A stretch of 64,000 nucleotides of DNA from Lysinibacillus_B sp042920265 (GTDB lineage: Bacteria > Bacillota > Bacilli > Bacillales_A > Planococcaceae). Every line of letters begins with the position of its first letter. Within the stretch, counting starts at the first letter, position 1. The notes under the pieces are model-generated. The model was not told the origin of the DNA. It did not search any database and was given only the letters and a program-made list of their open reading frames with translations. The position numbers and the translations under genes are program-made. Positions 18,446-28,208 of the stretch are shown here, piece by piece. The DNA lies in contig NZ_JBDQZI010000002.1 in the NCBI RefSeq assembly GCF_042920265.1, positions 62,001 through 126,000 on the forward strand, read 5' to 3'.

Positions 18446-18693
18446 TTACTCACGAAGCAGCTTTTCTTCCATAAATTGCACGTATTGCTCTGCATTTTTT
18501 TCTAAGTTTTCAGCGTGCCAAATCCATGTCGCTTCATACGGTACGACTCCGTTACTTTCCGTACGGTCGTTTGCACCTTTAATACGATCGGTGCAATCGG
18601 GTATTGACTCTATACTTTGTGTAATCCATCAGAAAATGACGGAAACATTAAACTTCCGACCAATTTACTTGTAATTAAAGACGTTACATTCAT
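18446..18693 (-). pseudogene. Remnant of a small frame-broken gene
   Basis: A strong GGAGGAGGA (18701-18709) precedes ATG at 18693. The frame gives 27 residues (ending GLHKV) and stops at 18610. From about there a second frame, open to a TAA at 18446, has clear protein character (it includes GVVPYEATWIWHAENLEKN and ends EEKLLRE). One frameshift or a small deletion would join them into about 80 residues. No family was recognised. It could be two unrelated frames, but the ribosome binding site and the amino-acid make-up favour a decayed gene. Confidence 0.45.
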
Positions 18694-18883
18694 ATGCCAT
18701 TCCTCCTCCGTGAAACCGATTTTCCTAGGTTGGTCGTATTGCCTTTACTGTCTGTCTAATATTATAAAATAAAAGAACCAAAACCAAGAATCTTGCTTCG
18801 TATCGTGAACATCCGTATGAAAAGAGTAACCATTATACGAGTACCTTATATTTTACTCCTAAACTTTTAATCTACAAACTAAA

Positions 18884-18920
18884 CACCTCCTATCTTTTTC
18901 AAAATAAAAGATAGAAGGTG
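18884..18920 (-). terminator. Hairpin downstream of the metallopeptidase gene
   Basis: CACCTCCTATCTTTT and AAAAGATAGAAGGTG pair with one mismatch. On the minus strand it is followed by TTTAGTTTGT. It lies about 80 bases after the stop codon of the SLH metallopeptidase gene. Confidence 0.6.
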
Positions 18921-19002
18921 TGCCTAGTAAATTATTCAACTACATCATTCATTTAGTTTGCGATTGCTGAGAAAAACAGCTCGTCTCTACACCCCAAAGA
19001 CC

Positions 19003-21396
19003 CTATTTATACACCCCTGTCAATGTAATATCGCTTTCTTTCGTAAAAGATGATTCTAGCAATCGATTGTTTGTTTGAATCACTACTGATTCACCGGCTT
19101 TTAAGTTTGGCGCAGTACCTGTATATACTTGCGTCATAATACTATCAAAATCTTTATTGCCTCTGAATCCATATAATCCTGTTTCTGCTTTTAAAACGAG
19201 GGCTACTCTAAATGCAGTCATAAATTCACCAAAGGACAGATTTGGGTCAATATATTGATGAATAATCGACTCCACAGCTTCTATTTCTGTCCCCTCATGC
19301 AAAATTATCTCTTTAAAAATCGCATCGCCTTGCTGTGCTTGTATTTTTAAATACTGCATAAATAAATAAGATAATGCATAGTTTGCTAGCGGATCTGCAT
19401 TATGCCACTCTAAAAGAGAGCGCCCGTCTCGGATGGCCGTTGATTCATTATAGTATTGCATATAATCGTGTAATGGACCTTTTATATACATCTGTTCTGC
19501 CGCCAATGCAAGACCTTCATCTAACCAATTGGCCATGACCTGATGTTTCTGTTCCGTAAACCGTTCCTGTACAGCTGTAACAAGGTGTTGGAATTCATGC
19601 ACAAGTGTTGCATACGATTTTGTTACATCTAAATTACTCGGATCATTCCCCATTGTCGGGTACGTATCAATATAAATCATTTCCATCTCGTTCGATACGG
19701 ATACATCCAGCTGCTCATTTTTATATAAATCTACCGGACTAAAATAACCTGCAATATAATTATCCACTTCTTCCCTTGCTGAATTATCCTTTACATCAAA
19801 ACATAAGATGGCGATTCGTCCATTGCCATCTATATCTGAAGGAAGCCCAAAATTTTCGGTTACAAGCGGGTAAATATGACGATCAAATTCGTTGGCTAAT
19901 TTTACTGCTTGCTCGTTCGTAATCGCTCTATTTTGTACCCAAACCTCAGCATGTTCTCCAATATAGGCAAGTGTTGCATAATTATTATAATACGTACTTG
20001 TTGCATGGTTATATAAATTAAACAGCTTTATATCTCCTAGATGATATGTTGTCGCTACTTGATGTGAAGATAGTTGGGTATCTACTACGGCGAAGGCATC
20101 CTTTAATGGAACTGTTAGGTAGTCCATCTCGCTTTTTACGGACTGTTGCGGATGGAATATTAATGGTCCAGTTGATTGACTTTCACCTATAGTAAGCGAT
20201 TCATTCGAAATCACGATATAATCGCCACCGTATAATGGTCCCTGTTGTACAATATTAGCTGTTGCATTTACTTGTTCACTTTCTCGCTGTCCATTTTTAA
20301 CAGCCACTTTATAATAGTATGTTTTCCCTTTTGATAAGTTGCTATCGGTAAAGTCATTATCTGTTACTTCCCCTACTACTATGTAAGAACCATCCACTAC
20401 TTCTGCTCGGTACACAATATAACCTGTTGCCTCTTGTACCTCATCCCACATTAATGTAATTTGCTGATTCCCCCCTTGCGCTACTACATTGATCGGTGCT
20501 ACCGGTCGATCAATAGAAAGTACCCACCCTTCCTTTTCTAAAGTCACGACATACGCCGTACCTTCAAAGGAAAAGGTTATCGTGTCAGATAAATCGTTTA
20601 AAGGAAATGCATTCCCCTGTTCGTCCTGCTCAAATGTAATGAGCAGTGTATTGATTTCTTCTGCGTGAATAGTTGAAATCGTTGCAGGCCATGTTGTCGT
20701 CTCGTTAATTTGTAATGCAATGGGCTCTTGCATATTCATTGACACCGCTGAAGACACTTTGATAGTTGATTTTTCTTTAGATGCTCGTACCTTCACTGCT
20801 TTTTCTGCTCTTGTAATAAAGGAAGCCATTTGCCCTCTTGTTACAGCGTTTGCAGGAGAAAATGTTGTTTTGCTCGTCCCTTGTGTAATGGAGTAGTTTA
20901 ATAAGATTTGCACGTACCTTTCTAAATCAGTGTGCCGTATAATATCCGAAAAAGATAAAGGCGTATCCTCTGCTCCTTCTAACTCAAATGCCTTTACTAA
21001 AATTTTGGCTAACTGGCCTCTTGTGAGCGTAGCACTAGGACGGAATGTGCCATCACTATAGCCACCAATAATCCCTTTTTCATATAGTGCATTAATAGCC
21101 CCTACATGCTCATAGGAGGTAGGAACATCGGCAAAATTTTGCATGTTATTGGATATATCCAACTGTAATACGCCCGCTAATATTTTGGCTGCCTGTCCAC
21201 GAGTAAGCGTGTGATCAGGTCTAAAAGTTCCATCACTATAGCCATTAATAATCCCTCGATTGACTAAATCATTAATCGCATCATAATGAACATTCGTCTT
21301 TGAGACATCGGTAAATATCGCTGCTTCGGCGCTTGGCACAGCGATAGCAGTAACGACTAAAGTCGATACAATGAATTTACTAATATGTTTTCGCAT
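19003..21396 (-). CDS. SLH-anchored FnIII zinc metallopeptidase (M30-like)
   Basis: A 797-residue exported protein. A signal peptide (about 1-25) is followed by three SLH domains (about 26-200; YSDGTFRP and LTRGQ motifs), a linker, a fibronectin type III domain (about 300-385) and a metallopeptidase domain (about 410-740). The active site is HEFQH (600-604), with DEGLA (Glu627) 27 residues on as probable third ligand, matching the hyicolysin/M30 group. It should be held on the cell wall and cut extracellular proteins. The first ATG is used; no strong ribosome binding site is visible before it. A terminator (21446-21484) just upstream separates it from the alcohol dehydrogenase gene. Confidence 0.85.
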   Translation of the reverse strand: MRKHISKFIVSTLVVTAIAVPSAEAAIFTDVSKTNVHYDAINDLVNRGIINGYSDGTFRPDHTLTRGQAAKILAGVLQLDISNNMQNFADVPTSYEHVGAINALYEKGIIGGYSDGTFRPSATLTRGQLAKILVKAFELEGAEDTPLSFSDIIRHTDLERYVQILLNYSITQGTSKTTFSPANAVTRGQMASFITRAEKAVKVRASKEKSTIKVSSAVSMNMQEPIALQINETTTWPATISTIHAEEINTLLITFEQDEQGNAFPLNDLSDTITFSFEGTAYVVTLEKEGWVLSIDRPVAPINVVAQGGNQQITLMWDEVQEATGYIVYRAEVVDGSYIVVGEVTDNDFTDSNLSKGKTYYYKVAVKNGQRESEQVNATANIVQQGPLYGGDYIVISNESLTIGESQSTGPLIFHPQQSVKSEMDYLTVPLKDAFAVVDTQLSSHQVATTYHLGDIKLFNLYNHATSTYYNNYATLAYIGEHAEVWVQNRAITNEQAVKLANEFDRHIYPLVTENFGLPSDIDGNGRIAILCFDVKDNSAREEVDNYIAGYFSPVDLYKNEQLDVSVSNEMEMIYIDTYPTMGNDPSNLDVTKSYATLVHEFQHLVTAVQERFTEQKHQVMANWLDEGLALAAEQMYIKGPLHDYMQYYNESTAIRDGRSLLEWHNADPLANYALSYLFMQYLKIQAQQGDAIFKEIILHEGTEIEAVESIIHQYIDPNLSFGEFMTAFRVALVLKAETGLYGFRGNKDFDSIMTQVYTGTAPNLKAGESVVIQTNNRLLESSFTKESDITLTGVYK

Positions 21397-21749
21397 TATT
21401 TAATCCTTTCTAATTTTCAAATAATTATATATCTATATATTACTATTAAAAAAAAGCACTGCCGAGAAAAATTCAGCAGCGCTTTCATTATTAGTACATG
21501 TAAGCTATGAATCAAAACAGCAAGAAATATAACAAGCAGTATAAAACCTTCCTATAACTCGTTCAAATACTGACAACGGTATATAAGGTTTTGTTTTATC
21601 TACTCAAAATAAGTAACGAATAGACTCGTTCTACCCTTATATCCTTTTTACTTCTAAACAATTTTTGTTGTTGCCAAAGCATCTGTTTACCTTATCTAAA
21701 CGTCGATTAATCGTATTAATTTCTTCTTAGCATATCTTTTCTTCATTCT
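21397..21749. other. Intergenic gap with one terminator
   Basis: About 350 AT-rich bases. Apart from the terminator at 21446-21484 nothing was identified. The promoter of the SLH metallopeptidase gene should lie in the left 50 bases or upstream. Confidence 0.45.
21446..21484 (-). terminator. Rho-independent terminator (minus strand)
   Basis: Plus-strand arms AAGCACTGCCGA (21454-21465) and TCAGCAGCGCTT (21473-21484) pair with two G-U pairs in the RNA. Eight T follow on the minus strand. It is 265 bases beyond the end of the alcohol dehydrogenase gene, which it probably serves. Confidence 0.8.
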
Positions 21750-22805
21750 TTATTCTTGAGAGCTAACAAGAATCTTAATATGATTTTTTTCTTTCATTAG
21801 CGTCTCAAAGCCTTCTGTCACAACTTCGTCAAGCTTAATACGTTTTGTCACAAGCTTTTCAGCTGGGAAGTAACCCTTTGTCATTAGCTCCATCACCGCT
21901 GGGAAAATATCTCGGTAGGCAATAATGCCTTTGACTGTGCGCTCTGACAAGACAACATTGTTCGGTTGGATTGAAGCTTCTGTTTCCCAAATAGAAACAA
22001 TGATGGTTTCTCCTTCAAACGTTGTCGAATCAATCGCTTGCTTTAATACAACGGGAACACCTGTCACTTCAAAGGCGACATCCACACCGCCATCTGTTAG
22101 CTCCTGTAAACGGGCAACAGCATCCTCTTCTTGTGGATTAATGACCGCTGTTGCACCTAGCTCTAATGCCTTTGCCGCTCGTTCCTGTGACAGCTCCACT
22201 GCATAAATTTCCGATGCCCCCGCTGCACGAAGCGCCTCAATGACTAATAAGCCAATCGGACCTGTACCGAAAACCGCCGCTTTATCTCCTGCCTTCAGCT
22301 TACTGAGACGAACAGCATGTAACGCAACAGCGGCAGGCTCTACAAGCGCCCCTTGCTCGTATGATAATCCCTCTGGCATTTTGTGCACCATTTTTTCATC
22401 GACCATTGTATATTCAGAGAACCCCCCGCCTCCACCAGATAAACCGTGGAATCCGAGATGCTTACAAATATTATATTTTCCTTTTTTACATGCAGCACAT
22501 TCGCCACATGCAAGAATTGGCTCTACCACAACAGGGTCTCCAACACGTACCTTTGTAACACCCTCACCGATTTCTACTACTTCACCAGAGAATTCATGCC
22601 CCATGACGATTGGCGCAATATCTTGACTGATATAATGTGGTGCTTCTACAGGAATAAAGATTGGTCCTGCCGCATATTCATGTAAATCACTACCACATAT
22701 CCCCGTCCAGTGTACTTTAATTTTGACCTTTCCTGGTGCAATCACTGGTTCCTCAATTGTTTCCACACGCATGTCCTTTGCTTTATACCATCTTGCTGCT
22801 TTCAT
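21750..22805 (-). CDS. bdhA: (R,R)-butanediol dehydrogenase, zinc-dependent
   Basis: A 351-residue medium-chain Zn alcohol dehydrogenase closely resembling Bacillus BdhA, which interconverts acetoin and 2,3-butanediol with NAD(H). The catalytic zinc ligands are Cys in GICGSDLH and His-Glu in GHEFSGEVVE. The structural zinc site is CGECAACKKGKYNIC, and the Rossmann motif is GTGPIGLL. The insert after GICGSDLHEYAAGP is characteristic of butanediol dehydrogenases as opposed to sorbitol or threonine enzymes. GGAGGAATTCAAACG precedes ATG. Monocistronic. Confidence 0.88.
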   Translation of the reverse strand: MKAARWYKAKDMRVETIEEPVIAPGKVKIKVHWTGICGSDLHEYAAGPIFIPVEAPHYISQDIAPIVMGHEFSGEVVEIGEGVTKVRVGDPVVVEPILACGECAACKKGKYNICKHLGFHGLSGGGGGFSEYTMVDEKMVHKMPEGLSYEQGALVEPAAVALHAVRLSKLKAGDKAAVFGTGPIGLLVIEALRAAGASEIYAVELSQERAAKALELGATAVINPQEEDAVARLQELTDGGVDVAFEVTGVPVVLKQAIDSTTFEGETIIVSIWETEASIQPNNVVLSERTVKGIIAYRDIFPAVMELMTKGYFPAEKLVTKRIKLDEVVTEGFETLMKEKNHIKILVSSQE

Positions 22806-23152
22806 CGTTTGAATTCCTCCTTCAAGTGTATAGTAGAGTTACAATTTTATCGTATCATAGAATTTTATATATTAACATGAAGTGGGGAATTATTTAACAA
22901 TTAATTAATGTATTGCTTACAAATAATCATTATATGATTTCACCAGGATTACAAATTGAACAGACCATAATATAGCTAGATTCTTACGCCTTATTCATTA
23001 AAAATTAAAGAACCCCTTTTTGTTTTTTCTATGAAGAAAAGACAAATACATTATAAATAAATTCTTCTACTCCTGATTTTTAACAATATAAAAATTAGGA
23101 GCAACCATCCCATTATGAATGATTACTCCTATCTCATTATTTTAAACGAATA
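22806..23152. other. Intergenic gap between bdhA and pgcA
   Basis: About 350 AT-rich bases holding the bdhA upstream region and the terminator of the glycan/sugar cluster (23090-23131). Nothing else was identified. Confidence 0.45.
23090..23131 (-). terminator. Terminator after pgcA
   Basis: TAGGAGCAACCAT (23096-23108) and ATGATTACTCCTA (23119-23131) pair with G-U pairs in the minus-strand RNA, followed by ATTTTTATATT. It closes the whole sugar-nucleotide block. Confidence 0.8.
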
Positions 23153-24847
23153 CTAAGCAAAATACTCTTTCAATCGAGCAATAGCCTCATCTGCTTGTGC
23201 TTTTGATGGTTTCACAACACCGAAGTAAAACTTACATTTCGGCTCTGTACCCGAAGGACGAATAGCAATCCATGAATGATCGGCTAACATAAATTTCAGC
23301 ACATTTTCCTTTGGTAATAAAATAGGCTCCGTATGCCCATCACTCTGAGTGGCAATGCTCGTTAAATAATCTTCTATACGCACTACGCCAACACCAGCTA
23401 TTTCAGTTGGTAGTTGTTCCCGATAGCCATTTAAAATCGCTATCATTTGCTCTTGACCATCTTTTCCTTCAAATACTTTTGAAACTAACGCTTCTTGATA
23501 ATAGCCATATTGCTCATACAACTCATCCAGTGCATGTAATAATGTTTTGCCTTGTGCTGTATAGTAGGCAGCCATTTCAGCTACTTTTAGTGCCACTTGC
23601 ACCGCATCTTTATCGCGCACAAAGGTTTCAATTAAATAGCCGTAACTTTCCTCATAGCCAAATACATAGGAATAGGCCTCGCTCACTTCGAACTCTGCAA
23701 TTTTCTCCGCAATATACTTAAAGCCTGTTAATGTATTTACAGTCGTCACACCAAATTGCTTAGCAATGACCGCACCTAGCTCTGATGTCACAATCGTTTT
23801 CAGCATCACACCATTTTTAGGTAGTGTGCCGTTTACTTGTTTTGTATGTAAAATATAGTGTAATAATAGTGCACCGAGTTGGTTGCCTGTTAGTAGCTCA
23901 TATGTATCACCACTACGTACTGCTACACCTAAGCGATCTGCATCTGGGTCCGTCGCTAATAATAAATCCGCACCTACTTGTTGCCCTAGCTCAATGGCCA
24001 ATGAAAATGCAGCAGCTTCTTCTGGATTTGGATAAGGTACTGTTGGAAACGCACCATCCTGTACTGCTTGCTGCTCTACTAAATAGACCTGCTTAAATCC
24101 AAATTCCTTGAGTCCATCTGTAACTGGCACTAATCCTGCACCATGCAAAGGAGTATAAACGATTTTCATATTCACATCGATTTCAGCATTATTTTGTAAT
24201 GTTAATAGATGATCCATATATTTTTCATCTATATCCGTTAAAATCCAGTGAAGTAACCCTTGCTGTTCCAGTACTTCTGTACTTAAAGCCTCTATTTCAA
24301 AAATATCGGCAATTTGATTCATATGTTCAATAATAGCGTTGGCACCAGATGGCACAAGCTGTGCTCCGTCCTCACCGTATACCTTAAAACCATTGTATTG
24401 CTTTGGATTATGGCTAGCTGTAATAACAACACCTGCAAATGCCTGCAACTCACGCACTGTAAATGATAGCTGAGGTGTTGGACGCGATTCTTTATAAACA
24501 TAAGACGTAATGCCATGCGCTCCTAAAACACGTGCTGTCTCAACCGCAAAGTCATACGAAAAATGGCGTGTATCATAGGCAATGACAACCCCACGCCTTT
24601 TAGCAACCTCACCACTTGATTCGATAAAACGTGCCAACCCTTCTGCTACACGGCGAATCGTAAATATATTAATACGATTTGTCCCAACCCCAAGCAATCC
24701 GCGCATTCCACCTGTACCAAACGAAACATATTGATAAAAACAATCTTCAATCGCCTTTTCATCTGTTGCAATCGCTTCTAATTCTTCTGCTAAATGACTT
24801 GGTAATGTTTCATGTTGCCATTGATTATATAATTCTTTTAAAGCCAT
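23153..24847 (-). CDS. pgcA: Phosphoglucomutase
   Basis: A 564-residue alpha-phosphohexomutase interconverting glucose-6-phosphate and glucose-1-phosphate, feeding the neighbouring GalU. The phosphoserine loop is TASHNPKQYNG (about 143), the metal loop is DPDADRLG, the sugar loop GYEESYG, and the phosphate loop RPSGTEPK at the C-terminus, in family order. Length fits Bacillus PgcA. ATG is preceded by GAAGGTGACC. Last gene of the minus-strand sugar block, followed by a terminator. Confidence 0.93.
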   Translation of the reverse strand: MALKELYNQWQHETLPSHLAEELEAIATDEKAIEDCFYQYVSFGTGGMRGLLGVGTNRINIFTIRRVAEGLARFIESSGEVAKRRGVVIAYDTRHFSYDFAVETARVLGAHGITSYVYKESRPTPQLSFTVRELQAFAGVVITASHNPKQYNGFKVYGEDGAQLVPSGANAIIEHMNQIADIFEIEALSTEVLEQQGLLHWILTDIDEKYMDHLLTLQNNAEIDVNMKIVYTPLHGAGLVPVTDGLKEFGFKQVYLVEQQAVQDGAFPTVPYPNPEEAAAFSLAIELGQQVGADLLLATDPDADRLGVAVRSGDTYELLTGNQLGALLLHYILHTKQVNGTLPKNGVMLKTIVTSELGAVIAKQFGVTTVNTLTGFKYIAEKIAEFEVSEAYSYVFGYEESYGYLIETFVRDKDAVQVALKVAEMAAYYTAQGKTLLHALDELYEQYGYYQEALVSKVFEGKDGQEQMIAILNGYREQLPTEIAGVGVVRIEDYLTSIATQSDGHTEPILLPKENVLKFMLADHSWIAIRPSGTEPKCKFYFGVVKPSKAQADEAIARLKEYFA

Positions 24848-24912
24848 TATTTGGTCACCTTCTCTTCTTTCAACAACTCGAACATAAAGCTCTTACAGCT
24901 ACGTATGTTCTA

Positions 24913-25920
24913 TTATTTTATCTGTATCAAATTAAGGGATTTCTCAAAATGCCAAGCATCTCGACACATATCCTCTAATGTACGCTTCGCATACCACCCA
25001 AGCTCGTCTTTTGCTTTCGTTGCATCTGCATAATAAAAGGCAAGATCTCCTGGACGTCGATTTACGATTTTATAAGGAATTTTAATAGCATTCACTCTTT
25101 CAAACGTCTGAATAATCTCGAATACACTTGTCCCTGCACCCGTACCCAAATTATAAATATGTACACCCGGTGTCACATGCTGCAGTGCAGCGACATGTCC
25201 TTCTGCTAAATCCATGACATGAATATAATCTCGAACACCAGTACCATCTGATGTTGGATAATCATTCCCAAACACTTGTAACTCCTTTAACTTTCCTTTT
25301 GCGACTTGTGTAACATAAGGCATTAAATTATTCGGAATACCATTGGGTGATTCACCGAGTAGACCACTTGGATGGGCACCGATTGGATTAAAATAACGCA
25401 ACAATGAAACGGCAAAACTACTATCACTATTCACCCAATCTTTTAAAATACGCTCTCCCATGGCTTTCGTTTCTCCGTAAGGATTAGTTGTTGGTAAGAG
25501 CGACATTGTTTCTTTAAATGGGACTTCATTATCACCATAAACCGTGGCAGAAGAACTAAATACAAACTTTTTCACCTGAAACTGCTTGCACGCATTGGCT
25601 AATGTGATCGTACTTAATACATTATTTTGATAATACTTTAACGGCTGTAAAACTGACTCCCCAACCGCCTTATAACCAGCAAAGTGCATAACACCTTCGA
25701 TTGGATGTTTTTCAAATAAATCATTTACCGCCTGTTCATCTGTTACATCGATTTGATAGAAAGGAATGTTTTTATTTGTAATTTGCTGTAGTACATCTAG
25801 CACTTGTGCTTTGCTATTACTTAAATTATCCGCAACCACAACCGAATAACCCGCCTCTATTAATGCGTTGACTGTATGCGAGCCAATATATCCTAGTCCA
25901 CCTGTTACTAAAATACTCAT
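24913..25920 (-). CDS. galE: UDP-glucose 4-epimerase
   Basis: A 335-residue extended SDR enzyme converting UDP-glucose to UDP-galactose (some members also act on UDP-GlcNAc). NAD motif GGLGYIGSH (residues 7-15), Ser in SSSATVYG, and catalytic YGETK. Full length. It lies 9 bases after pgi and just before pgcA, so it supplies galactosyl donor for the glycan made by the upstream cluster. The same enzyme could also serve teichoic acid or galactose metabolism. Confidence 0.93.
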   Translation of the reverse strand: MSILVTGGLGYIGSHTVNALIEAGYSVVVADNLSNSKAQVLDVLQQITNKNIPFYQIDVTDEQAVNDLFEKHPIEGVMHFAGYKAVGESVLQPLKYYQNNVLSTITLANACKQFQVKKFVFSSSATVYGDNEVPFKETMSLLPTTNPYGETKAMGERILKDWVNSDSSFAVSLLRYFNPIGAHPSGLLGESPNGIPNNLMPYVTQVAKGKLKELQVFGNDYPTSDGTGVRDYIHVMDLAEGHVAALQHVTPGVHIYNLGTGAGTSVFEIIQTFERVNAIKIPYKIVNRRPGDLAFYYADATKAKDELGWYAKRTLEDMCRDAWHFEKSLNLIQIK

Positions 25921-25929
25921 GTATTCACC

Positions 25930-27204
25930 TTATTCCCTTAACAATTCTAGCATTTTCCTTTTATATGCCTCTACTCCCGGTTGGTCAAATGGATTAACAT
26001 CCAATAAATATGCACTCATCGCACAGGCTTTCATAAAGAAATAAATTAAATAGCCTAAATGAAAGGCATCTAATCTCGGTAGTTCCAGCTGAATAACTGG
26101 CACACCACCTTCTGCATGAGCTAAAGCGGTTCCTTGCTTGGAAATGGCATTAATTTCATTGAACGTACGACCGGCTAAATAATTTAAACAATCTTCATCG
26201 CGGTTATCAAAGCTCACCATAAAATCAGGTTCAATGGATTTAAAGTGCAATAGTGTCTCAAATAAAATCGGACTGCCATCTTGAATAAATTGACCGATTG
26301 CATGAAGATCTGTAGAAAAGTTCACCGTTGAAGGATAAAGCCCTTTTTTCTCTTTCCCTTCACTCTCTCCAAAAAGCTGCTTCCACCATTCATGAAATTT
26401 ATTTAACGAAGGCTCAAAAGAAGCAAGAAGCTCTATACTATAACCTTGCTTATATAAAATATGACGCATAACGGCATATTTATAGGCATCATTTTCTTCT
26501 AAATTAGGATTGGCTAATTCTACTGCTGCTTGCTTTGCTCCCGCTAGTAATGCACGAATATCAATATCTGCTACTGCCACTGGAAGTAAACCTACTGGTG
26601 TCAACACAGAAAAGCGCCCACCGATATTATCAGGAATGACAAACTGACGGTAACCAGATTTATCCGCCAAAGCTTTTAAGATTCCTTTTTCGGCATCTGT
26701 TGTTACAATAATTCGATGTTGTGCATCTTCCCCATACTTTGCCTCCATGTATTGACGCATCACACGAAAAGCAAGGGCAGGCTCCATCGTCCCACCTGAT
26801 TTCGAAATAACATTCACATATACACGCTTATCTACAATGTATTTAAGTAGTTGATTAATATAAGCACCACTCATATTTTGACCAACATAAATAACCTCAA
26901 TCCCTTGCATTTGTCTTCCAAAATACGGAGTGAGGGCATCTAAAATCGCACGAGCTCCAAGGAATGAACCACCGACGCCTACAACAATGAGCACATCTGC
27001 TTCTTGTCGAATCTCTGCTGCTATTTGTTCAATTTGAAAAAGTAACTCCTCATGATTCTGTTCTGGGTAATGTAGCCAACCTGTTAAGTCATTTGTTGTT
27101 TCTAATCTATTATGTAATTCTTTAATAATCTGACTATAATCATTAATTTGTTGTATTGTTAATGAACAGTTTAAGTGGGTTGTTTGTAATATTTTAGTGC
27201 ACAA
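25930..27204 (-). CDS. pgi: Glucose-6-phosphate isomerase (divergent)
   Basis: A 424-residue phosphoglucose isomerase with two SIS domains, linking fructose-6-phosphate with the PgcA/GalU route. Family motifs: GVGGSFLGARA, SKSGGTMEPA, FSVLTPVGLLP, GESEGKEKKGLYP and QPGVEAYK. It is about 25 residues shorter at the N-terminus than usual Bacillus enzymes, and the phosphate loop reads SKSGGTMEP instead of SKSGTTTEP. The loop Ser and the second Thr are kept, so activity is likely. The start is a TTG preceded by AGAGGT; an upstream ATG is out of frame. It may be a pathway-dedicated second copy. Confidence 0.85.
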   Translation of the reverse strand: MCTKILQTTHLNCSLTIQQINDYSQIIKELHNRLETTNDLTGWLHYPEQNHEELLFQIEQIAAEIRQEADVLIVVGVGGSFLGARAILDALTPYFGRQMQGIEVIYVGQNMSGAYINQLLKYIVDKRVYVNVISKSGGTMEPALAFRVMRQYMEAKYGEDAQHRIIVTTDAEKGILKALADKSGYRQFVIPDNIGGRFSVLTPVGLLPVAVADIDIRALLAGAKQAAVELANPNLEENDAYKYAVMRHILYKQGYSIELLASFEPSLNKFHEWWKQLFGESEGKEKKGLYPSTVNFSTDLHAIGQFIQDGSPILFETLLHFKSIEPDFMVSFDNRDEDCLNYLAGRTFNEINAISKQGTALAHAEGGVPVIQLELPRLDAFHLGYLIYFFMKACAMSAYLLDVNPFDQPGVEAYKRKMLELLRE

Positions 27205-27264
27205 CGAAATAACCTCTATTCATGTTTAATTTCCTGTTAACTTTCATAATTATTACATATATAA

Positions 27265-27293
27265 ACAGAAAAACCAACCCTAAGCGAGTTGGT
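27265..27293 (-). terminator. Short terminator-like hairpin after galU
   Basis: ACCAAC (27273-27278) and GTTGGT (27288-27293) form a 6-base stem followed on the minus strand by TTTTTCTGTTT. It is only a few bases after the galU stop and could cause partial termination before pgi. Confidence 0.5.
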
Positions 27294-27299
27294 ATAATT

Positions 27300-28178
27300 T
27301 TAACTATTCTGTAGTTGCTGTGCTTTTTTTATAATTAATTGTTTCACTTGTTCTGACAAGTCTTCTCTACATAAAGCAAAGTCAATCGTTGTTTCAATAA
27401 ACCCTAATTGCTCTCCTACATCGTAGCGACGTCCCTCGAATTCATAAGCAAATACTCGTTGAATCTCATTTAAAGCTTCAATTGCATCTGTTAATTGGAT
27501 TTCTCCACCTTTTCCTTTCTTTTTTTCATCTAAGAAACGGAAAATTTCAGGCGTTAAAATATAGCGACCGATAATCGCATAATTCGAAGGGGCATCCTCT
27601 AATGCTGGTTTTTCAACAAACTGTGTAACTTGCATTAAGCGGCTGTCCGTATTCACTGGATTAATGACACCATAACGATGTACATCCTCATCTGGCACTT
27701 CTTGCACACCAATAACACTTGAAAATGTCTTTTCGTATTGTGTCATTAACTGTTTCAAGCAAGGTTCTTCACTTCTGACAACATCATCACCTAACAAAAC
27801 AGCAAATGGCTCATCTCCGATAAACTTACGTGCACACCAAATCGCATGACCTAATCCAAGAGGTTCTTTTTGACGAATATAGTGGATGTCTACATTCGCA
27901 GACTTCTGCACTTTTTCTAGTATATCTAGCTTTCCTTTTTCCATTAAGCTCGTTTCAAGCTCAAACGCATTATCAAAGTGATCCTCAATGGCTCGTTTGC
28001 CTTTACCTGTCACTATAATAATATCTTCAATTCCAGAATCAATTGCTTCTTCGACGATATACTGAATTGTCGGCTTATCTACAATTGGTAGCATTTCTTT
28101 TGGCATTGCTTTCGTTGCAGGTAGGAAACGTGTTCCTAACCCTGCTGCGGGAATGATGGCTTTACGGATTTTTGTCAT
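27300..28178 (-). CDS. galU: UTP-glucose-1-phosphate uridylyltransferase
   Basis: A 292-residue nucleotidyltransferase (GalU/GtaB) making UDP-glucose from UTP and glucose-1-phosphate. The N-terminal PAAGLGTRFLPATKAMPKEM (residues 10-29) is the nucleotide-binding signature, with VDKPTIQYIVEEA and LLGDD following. Full length. ATG follows GAGGGAGG. Its place directly after the initiating sugar transferase suggests dedicated UDP-Glc supply. Confidence 0.94.
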   Translation of the reverse strand: MTKIRKAIIPAAGLGTRFLPATKAMPKEMLPIVDKPTIQYIVEEAIDSGIEDIIIVTGKGKRAIEDHFDNAFELETSLMEKGKLDILEKVQKSANVDIHYIRQKEPLGLGHAIWCARKFIGDEPFAVLLGDDVVRSEEPCLKQLMTQYEKTFSSVIGVQEVPDEDVHRYGVINPVNTDSRLMQVTQFVEKPALEDAPSNYAIIGRYILTPEIFRFLDEKKKGKGGEIQLTDAIEALNEIQRVFAYEFEGRRYDVGEQLGFIETTIDFALCREDLSEQVKQLIIKKAQQLQNS

Positions 28179-28208
28179 AAGCTCCTCCCTCTATTTCATA
28201 ACATAACA

